DNA from: Noviherbaspirillum aerium
GTDB taxonomy: Bacteria; Pseudomonadota; Gammaproteobacteria; Burkholderiales; Burkholderiaceae_D
Direction of reading: 5' to 3'
Length of the DNA stretch: 64,000 bases
NCBI RefSeq assembly: GCF_008929045.1
Contig: NZ_VFAH01000006.1
Span: 62,001 to 126,000 of the forward strand
The notes beneath the pieces are model-generated. The model had not been told where the DNA came from. It ran no database searches and saw only the letters and a list, made by a program, of their open reading frames with translations. The translations under genes and the position numbers were made by a program. Of the stretch, positions 58,685-64,000 are shown one piece after another. Each line of letters begins with the position of its first letter. The first letter of the stretch is position 1.

Positions 58685-59230
58685 TCAGTGCTGCGTGACC
58701 GAACCGCGCCAGGCGCCGGTTTCCCCGCCACGGTCTTCGAGCAACTGCTTGAAGCGCTTCAGGTTGCCCTGGGTCTGCATCTTCACCAGGCCGAGGGTAT
58801 CGCCGACCTGCTCGTCGATGCTTTGCGGCTCGTAGTCCATCTGCAGCATGATGCGGGTGGTGCTTTCATTGATCTTGTGGAAGGTCACGACACCGGCATT
58901 GGGAACGCCGGTAATGCTGCGCCAGGCGATCCGCTTGTCGGGGATCTGCTCGGTGATCTCGGAATCCCACTCCTCTTCCTTGCCGGCCACCGAAGCACGC
59001 CAGTGAAGGTGGGTGTCATCAATCTGCCGGACTTCATGCACGCTATCCATGAACTTCGGGAAATCTTCAAACTGGGTGAACTGGTTATAAGCGGTGCTGA
59101 CAGGCACATTGACTTCGATCGACGCTGTCGTCGAGGAACTCATGCCGGAACCGCGCGTTTTCTTGAATTGCTTGGAAAGAAGATAGCCGCCTACCGCCAA
59201 TGCAGCTACTGTCGCTAATCTGTTGACCAT
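58685..59230 (-). CDS. SRPBCC-family (polyketide-cyclase-like) protein with N-terminal membrane anchor
   Basis: A 181-residue protein. A short hydrophobic segment (LATVAALAVGGYLL, residues 5-18) and a basic stretch are followed by a START/SRPBCC lipid-binding fold: ASIEVNVPVSTAYNQFTQFE, FPKFMDSVHEVRQ, and a C-terminal helix with NLKRFKQLLE. This arrangement is frequent in stress-related proteins of Burkholderiales. GGAGAAAAAC precedes the ATG. Ligand and role unknown. AT-rich sequence upstream may be the promoter. Confidence 0.87.
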   Translation of the reverse strand: MVNRLATVAALAVGGYLLSKQFKKTRGSGMSSSTTASIEVNVPVSTAYNQFTQFEDFPKFMDSVHEVRQIDDTHLHWRASVAGKEEEWDSEITEQIPDKRIAWRSITGVPNAGVVTFHKINESTTRIMLQMDYEPQSIDEQVGDTLGLVKMQTQGNLKRFKQLLEDRGGETGAWRGSVTQH

Positions 59231-59628
59231 GTTTTTCTCCGTAACATCGCTTTGATTACTCAGAACCTACTCTGAAGACCCAAGGTAGAACGATTGCCGG
59301 GGTCGTACCCCCTCTGCGCAGACTGGATGCACTGCTTACTTGTTGATGAGTCAGCACTTAAAAAGTTCGCCGTTGCGTTGATATTCGTTCAATAACGGCA
59401 GGCATGTTAACCAGGCGCAATGCGAGAAAGATTGCAGTCCCAAGGTATTGAGGACGTCGGCCTCAAGGCGCATGCCGAGAAAGGCATGCGGCATTTTCAT
59501 GGTGGCAACGGTTCATTCATACCATGAACAAGCGCAAGACGAGGCTGTCGCGAGCACTCCGTTTCCGTATGCTGCAGTGTCGCTGGCGAACTATTCATTA
59601 AGGTCGGTCTGGCTAGGAAGAGAGTGTT
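59231..59628. other. Intergenic region
   Basis: 398 bases between the zinc-ribbon gene and the SRPBCC gene. A 98-codon plus-strand frame starting at 59448 overlaps the zinc-ribbon gene antisense and is not accepted. No motif recognised. Confidence 0.45.
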
Positions 59629-59826
59629 CTAACAGCGCAATCCGAACCAGACAAAGCGTCTATCCGCTTCCGTCGAGCACCCGCAATGCGGGCAAAATAC
59701 TTTTCCGAGATTTTCGGGGGTGGAAATGGTTGGAACAAGTTTGACCGCACGATAAGGCCGGCCGCAGGATGTATTGGCACACCATACGGTATTGTCGGAA
59801 TCCGCCTCCTGGTCTTTCTTGTACAT
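59629..59826 (-). CDS. Small zinc-ribbon protein
   Basis: A 65-residue protein starting MYKKDQEADSDNTVWCANTS. Cys16 and Cys21 (WCANTSCG) and Cys45 and Cys48 (FCPHCG) form a four-Cys zinc ribbon, with an additional Cys at 50. A well-spaced GAGG lies before the ATG, which supports it over longer frames. Likely binds one zinc. It may interact with nucleic acid or protein. Function unknown. Confidence 0.65.
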   Translation of the reverse strand: MYKKDQEADSDNTVWCANTSCGRPYRAVKLVPTISTPENLGKVFCPHCGCSTEADRRFVWFGLRC

Positions 59827-60719
59827 CGAACACCTCTTGATGAATCATGCTGCAGATATGGAAAGCGTAAGCGCCACTGCCCATGCTTGCCGCAAAGTAG
59901 CTGTATCAAGGGTAAAGAAGTGTAACTCAGGGGCGGGTATCTGAGTATCGCATGACGCCTCGCAATTCATCGAACTATTAAGTAAAGCAAGTCGCGTTGC
60001 GAGGGTGTGGAGAAGCAAGATTTACTCAATTGCTTGCAAAGCATGGCATGCCTGCATTCAACGCCACCTCAGGTCTGCCAGGCTGATTTGATCCACCGTA
60101 TGCTGGAATAACATCGATGATATTGCCGCGCAGGAAGCGGCATGTTCCGCTCCGCTGCGCAATGCTAAGAGCAAAGGCCCAAAGTGTCTTCGGCAAATAA
60201 TCATTATGCGGCGAGCGCTTGAGGATATTCGACAGACCGAGTGTCATGTCGATGCAGATGACCGGGCGTACCCCGGGAAGCCCGGAGCGGATTGCATGGG
60301 GTGTACGGCCGCCTCGTTCCGTCGCGGCTCATGGCTTCTTCGGCCAATCTTGTTGGAAGTGATCGCTATGCCAAACGGCTCCGTCAAAGCTGCAACATAA
60401 CGCGGCGGACCGCTTTACGTTGATCCATTTCCCCGGTAACCAAGGCAAGGCGTCGCGTCGACATGCGTGAGATTAGAACCGATGTCCTTCCCGGGCAGAT
60501 GGCGCTTTGCATCACTCACTGACTATCCTTCCACCGCCACCCTTGATGCGCTGAGCGTTCCACCGGCATTGTACGTTCGTGCTGCACAGTGTTTGCAACG
60601 ACAGGCGATTTATCTTAATCCGGCCGGTTAATACAATAGCTTCATCGATGAGAAACAAGTCATCGCAACCCAGAGAAGCACCAATCAATCCCGCCATTAC
60701 ATACTTAGGAAAAAATAAA
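59827..60719. other. Long gene-poor region
   Basis: 893 bases with no supported gene. A 73-codon minus-strand frame (60026-60247) and a 64-codon plus-strand frame (60206-60400) lack protein character. A 12-base match to the dispersed element end (GGAGCGGATTGC) occurs at 60284 but the rest does not follow. The right part should hold the promoter of the DUF4148 gene. Confidence 0.5.
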
Positions 60720-61106
60720 ATGAAAGCTACCAATCTGTTTGCCGCCATCGCCACTTTCGCTGTTGCAGGTTCCGTTTTCGCTCAGGAATACGCTCAACCT
60801 GGCGCCGGCTTCGTATCCACGAAATCCCGTGCCGAAGTACAGGCTGAATTGCTCCAGGCTCGTGCGAGCGGCTCGCTGCACATCAGTGAGAGCGCCTATC
60901 CGGCGATCCCCTCCGCCACGTCAGCCAAGTCGCGCCGCGAGGTGCAAGCGGAACTGGCACAAGCCCGTGAGACCGGTGCTTTGCGCGTGCTCGACCATGA
61001 GTATCCGGTCGTTCGGATCAGCGGTACCTCGAAGTCACGCGAGCAGGTACGCGAGGAACTCGCCAGGGCTATGGCTAATGGTGAAGTCGTCGAGCTGAGC
61101 AACTGA
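60720..61106 (+). CDS. DUF4148 periplasmic protein
   Basis: A 128-residue exported protein. The signal peptide is MKATNLFAAIATFAVAGSVFAQ. The mature part has three copies of a short helical motif: KSRAEVQAELLQARASGSL, KSRREVQAELAQARETGAL and KSREQVREELARAMANGEV. This is the pattern of the DUF4148 family, which is abundant in Burkholderiales. Its role is unknown. The ATG at 60720 follows AGGA by nine bases; an upstream in-frame ATG adds an unlikely N-terminus. A strong hairpin follows the gene. Confidence 0.88.
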   Translation: MKATNLFAAIATFAVAGSVFAQEYAQPGAGFVSTKSRAEVQAELLQARASGSLHISESAYPAIPSATSAKSRREVQAELAQARETGALRVLDHEYPVVRISGTSKSREQVREELARAMANGEVVELSN

Positions 61107-61542
61107 TATGCATAGCACAAGCCCCGGGGAGCATGATCATGCGTCATGATTTCTCTCCAGGGCTGCCGAACCAGGGAAGTCACCCGGTCTTTCATTTTGC
61201 GGGCGACTCATCAGTGCGGCAACAGTTAACCATAGCTGCCGGTCACATGTCCTACATCAGCAGACATGCAGGCATCATTGACCAGTTTGAAGAATAGAAA
61301 CTACGATAATTCGTCAACATTAGCCAAAAAGACAAGTGCCACCTGTTCCAGTTCCGCCGCGGGCGTCGTTGTTTACTGCCGCCGTCGTCTTCGACGAGCG
61401 GAATTCAGACCTGCCTAACGACGTTGGTCGGCGCGCGTATAAAACGGGTGCCGCAACAACAATGTTTCAGATGACATTTTCAGGCGGTCAAGATTGGCTT
61501 CAGGCGCTTGCCCTGCCTGTTTGCTATCCTTAATATGACGGC
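61107..61542. other. Intergenic region before the sensor kinase gene
   Basis: 436 bases. Contains the stem-loop at 61120-61164. The rest shows no gene; a 65-codon frame at 61336-61533 is not protein-like. Confidence 0.5.
61120..61164 (+). terminator. Long hairpin after the DUF4148 gene
   Basis: Nested pairing of AGCCC/GGGCT, GGGGAG/CTCTCC (one G-U pair) and ATCATG/CATGAT closes a 3-base loop, starting 14 bases after the stop. No T-run follows, but the structure is stable and well placed. Confidence 0.6.
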
Positions 61543-64000
61543 ATGAATCAAATGCCGACAAATGCGAAAGCTAATCCCCCCGGGAAGCAAGCGCAGGAAA
61601 CCGATCCAAACACAAATGTGGGTGGCGCCGCTTCTGGCGAAGATGCGTTCCGTGCCGCCACCGACTGTTTCCCGGGCCTGCTTTGGACTGCTTTGCCCGG
61701 TGGCGAGGTCGATTTCCATAACTTGCGGTGGCTCGAGTACACAGGCATGAGTCTTGAGGATTCATGCGGTTTCGGGTGGCGCGACGCTTACCATCCCGCA
61801 GATATCGATAACCTGGCGTCGACCTGGCAGCGGGTTGTCGCAGCCGGCACTGCCGGTGAAGCGAAGGCGCGCCTCCGACGCTGGGACGGCGCGTACCGAT
61901 GGTTTCTCGTTCGAGCGTATCCACATCGGGACGATCAGGGAAACCTGGTCAAGTGGTACGGTCAGAACATCGATATTGACGACTTCAAACGGGCCGAGGA
62001 AATGCTTGCAGGCGAAAAACTGCTCCTCGAACGTATTGCCCGTGGCGGTCCTCTGCGCGAAACGCTGGATCTTCTTTGTCGCATAGTGAACGATACGATA
62101 GCCGGTACCTCCTGCGCGGTGATGCTGCCGACATTGGATGGAAGCGCACTGGAATTCGGGGCAGCGCCTACGCTTCCGCCGGAATTTCTGCGCCAGGCCG
62201 ACCGGCACGTTCCCAACACTGTCTTCGACCCGGCATCGCAGCATAACCCGGGGTTCAGCTCCTCGCATGGCGACGTAAGCGGCAGCGCGCAGTGGCAGTC
62301 CTACGTGCAGAATGCTTCGTTGCACGGCTTGCGCACGATTTGCATCGTGCCGATTGTTTCCTCGGCGGGCTTGGTCCTTGGCAGCTTCAATCTGCATGCA
62401 ACGGTGCTTCATGACTTCAGTGGAGATCAGAGAATCTATCTGGACCAACTGATACAGCTTGCTGCGGTTGCCCTGGAACGCGACTACATTGATGCGGCGC
62501 TCAAGGAAAGCGAGGAGCGTTTCCGCCTGATGGCGGAAACTACGCCGGACGTGATCTGGGTTACCGAGTTCGGCCCGGAGCGCGTGCTCTACGTCAGCCC
62601 AAGCTTTGAAAGGTTGTGGGGTCACAAGGTCGAGGATCTTTACAAGGATTCCCGGCTGTGGATCGACAGGATTCACCCCGATGACGCGCAGCGCGTATCG
62701 AGTGTGTTCGAGCACGCCGTTTCGATGAATATAAACAGCCGCTACGATATCAACTATCGTCTGTTGCATCCTGACGGGACGTTTTCGTGGATCTTCGAGC
62801 GCGGCGTGTTCGTGCATAACCCCGTAACCCATACCTTGCGCGCCAGCGGCATTTCCACCGACGTCACGAAGCAGAAGCAAGCCGAGGAAGCGCTCAAGGC
62901 GTCCCAGGAACGCTTCGCCCTGGCTGTGGCAGCGTCGACTGACGGCATCTGGGACTGGGATATAAAGCGCGACACCATGTTCATGTCAAACAGGGCGCAA
63001 TGTATCTTTGGCCTCGAAGCCACCGAGACGGAGCGGCGTCTGAGCCACTGGAGACAGACCGTACGCGTGCACCCGAACGACGCCGACGTCCTCGGACAGG
63101 AGCTTGAAGCCTATCTTGCGGGGAAGACCCTCGTGTACGACCATGAACTCCGTGTTCTGAACTTGACCGGAGAGGTCAAGTGGATACGCGTGCGTGGTCA
63201 ATGTGTGCGAGACCTCAATGGAGAACCAACCAGGTTGGCGGGCTCGGTCAGCGATATCGACATGCAGAAGCGGACCGAAGCGTCTCTTGAACAATCCCGG
63301 CGATTGGAAGCGCTCGGGACTCTAGCCGGCGGCATTGCCCACGATTTCAATAATATCCTCGGCGCCGTACTGGGATACGGCGAGATGGCGCTGCGCGGAG
63401 CGACAAAGGATGCACGGCAGCTCAGGGATATCAACAGCATCATCAAGGCGGGAAAGCGTGGCAAGGAACTGGTGAGCCGCATTCTTGCGTTCAGCCGCAG
63501 TGGTGGCGCCGAACGCAGCAACGTCTCCGTGGACAAGGTGCTGCAAGAGACGCTCGGCATCTTGAATCCGACTTTGCCCCCGGGCATAAACATGGAAATC
63601 CGGATCGCCAGCGCCTTGCCGCCCGTTCACAGTGATCCTACGCAAATTCATCAAATCGTCATCAACCTGCTTACCAATGCGGTACATGCGATGCCCGAAG
63701 GAGGAACGCTTCAGATATCGCTCTCTACCGAGCTGGTGAGCGCAAAGCGACCTACCACGACCGGAACATTAAACAGCGGCAAGTATATTGTCCTGAGGGT
63801 GCAGGATACCGGCATTGGCATCAGCGCCGGCATCCTGACCCGGATTTTCGATCCCTTCTTTACGACGAAGGAAGTGGGGGTCGGTACCGGACTGGGGCTC
63901 ACGCTGGTGCACGCGATGGTAGCGGACCTCGGCGGCACAATCGATGTGAACAGCACGCCTGGCGAGGGCACCCTCTTCATTGTGCGCCTGCCATGCGCCC
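61543..64000 (+). CDS. Multi-PAS sensor histidine kinase, 3' end cut by window
   Basis: The frame opens at ATG 61543 (MNQMPTNAKANPPGKQAQET) and is still open at the last base, giving 819 codons. Order: PAS (about 30-140, FPGLLWTALPGGEVDFHNLR), a GAF-like domain (about 155-300, with ETLDLLCRIVND and RTICIVPIVSSAGLVLGSF), and two more PAS domains (about 320-440 and 455-570). The kinase core follows: GTLAGGIAHDFNNILGAVLG with the phospho-His near 600, N-box INLLTNAVHAM, G1 DTGIGI, F-box FDPFFTTK and G2 GTGLGL. No signal peptide or membrane helix is seen, so it should be cytoplasmic. Sequence past the ATPase domain, perhaps a receiver, lies outside. No clear ribosome-binding site. Stimulus unknown. 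Confidence 0.88.
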   Translation, partial: MNQMPTNAKANPPGKQAQETDPNTNVGGAASGEDAFRAATDCFPGLLWTALPGGEVDFHNLRWLEYTGMSLEDSCGFGWRDAYHPADIDNLASTWQRVVAAGTAGEAKARLRRWDGAYRWFLVRAYPHRDDQGNLVKWYGQNIDIDDFKRAEEMLAGEKLLLERIARGGPLRETLDLLCRIVNDTIAGTSCAVMLPTLDGSALEFGAAPTLPPEFLRQADRHVPNTVFDPASQHNPGFSSSHGDVSGSAQWQSYVQNASLHGLRTICIVPIVSSAGLVLGSFNLHATVLHDFSGDQRIYLDQLIQLAAVALERDYIDAALKESEERFRLMAETTPDVIWVTEFGPERVLYVSPSFERLWGHKVEDLYKDSRLWIDRIHPDDAQRVSSVFEHAVSMNINSRYDINYRLLHPDGTFSWIFERGVFVHNPVTHTLRASGISTDVTKQKQAEEALKASQERFALAVAASTDGIWDWDIKRDTMFMSNRAQCIFGLEATETERRLSHWRQTVRVHPNDADVLGQELEAYLAGKTLVYDHELRVLNLTGEVKWIRVRGQCVRDLNGEPTRLAGSVSDIDMQKRTEASLEQSRRLEALGTLAGGIAHDFNNILGAVLGYGEMALRGATKDARQLRDINSIIKAGKRGKELVSRILAFSRSGGAERSNVSVDKVLQETLGILNPTLPPGINMEIRIASALPPVHSDPTQIHQIVINLLTNAVHAMPEGGTLQISLSTELVSAKRPTTTGTLNSGKYIVLRVQDTGIGISAGILTRIFDPFFTTKEVGVGTGLGLTLVHAMVADLGGTIDVNSTPGEGTLFIVRLPCA

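Noticed and set aside
60284-60310. GGAGCGGATTGC match to the end of the dispersed element
   Set aside because: The similarity stops after 12 bases and no interior or right end follows, so it may be chance or a small remnant.

Overview
This GC-rich window comes from a Gram-negative bacterium. Gene content points to Burkholderiales, most likely an Oxalobacteraceae relative (Herbaspirillum/Noviherbaspirillum-like): a Burkholderia-type porin, a DUF4148 periplasmic protein, Kup, a CueR/CopA pair, and many PAS, GGDEF and histidine kinase proteins. The genus assignment is inference. No rRNA, tRNA, CRISPR array, insertion sequence or phage gene was recognised.

Layout. 1-4.2 kb: end of a HEAT-repeat-like protein, a small secreted protein, then a minus-strand operon (sterol-desaturase-family hydroxylase, GH16-like protein with an altered active site, SDR). 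4.5-12.1 kb: a luciferase-like flavin oxidoreductase, a sugar nucleotidyltransferase, and the glycogen genes glgA-glgB. 12.5-16 kb: small proteins and a membrane-anchored SDR. 16-31 kb: a TPR hybrid histidine kinase, porin plus alginate-lyase-like protein, a REC-PAS-GGDEF-EAL protein, a cupredoxin, YjbQ, a methyltransferase, a diguanylate cyclase and Kup. 31-38 kb: the copper-efflux pair copA-cueR with a textbook 19-bp-spacer CueR promoter, a HAD phosphatase, a BMP-type lipoprotein and a Rieske oxygenase. 55.6-64 kb: housekeeping and stress-type genes (DUF2243, DedA-rhodanese fusion, GNAT, SRPBCC, zinc ribbon, DUF4148) and a sensor histidine kinase cut by the window end.

The most interesting part is 38-55.4 kb. 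It holds large proteins with eukaryote-like domains and Ser/Pro/Ala-rich N-termini: a two-P-loop ATPase with C-terminal ankyrin repeats, two Ser/Thr-kinase-like proteins plus a broken third copy, a protein with five tandem repeats and a C-terminal J-domain, a proline-rich partner, and a protein with a SET-like methyltransferase domain. Every separately promoted one has upstream a match to the HrpL sigma-factor (hrp) box GGAACC-N15-CCACNNA, always with a 15-base spacer. Four matches are perfect and two miss one base. This strongly suggests a coordinately expressed set of type III secretion effector candidates. No secretion apparatus, chaperone or hrpL gene lies in the window.

A family of dispersed elements with inverted GAGCGGATTGCAGGT-like ends (about 44-160 bp) recurs between genes at 6.0, 28.9 and 37.9 kb, with one-ended or remnant copies at 24.6 and 50.4 kb. 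A perfect 54-bp AT-only palindrome lies upstream of the porin.
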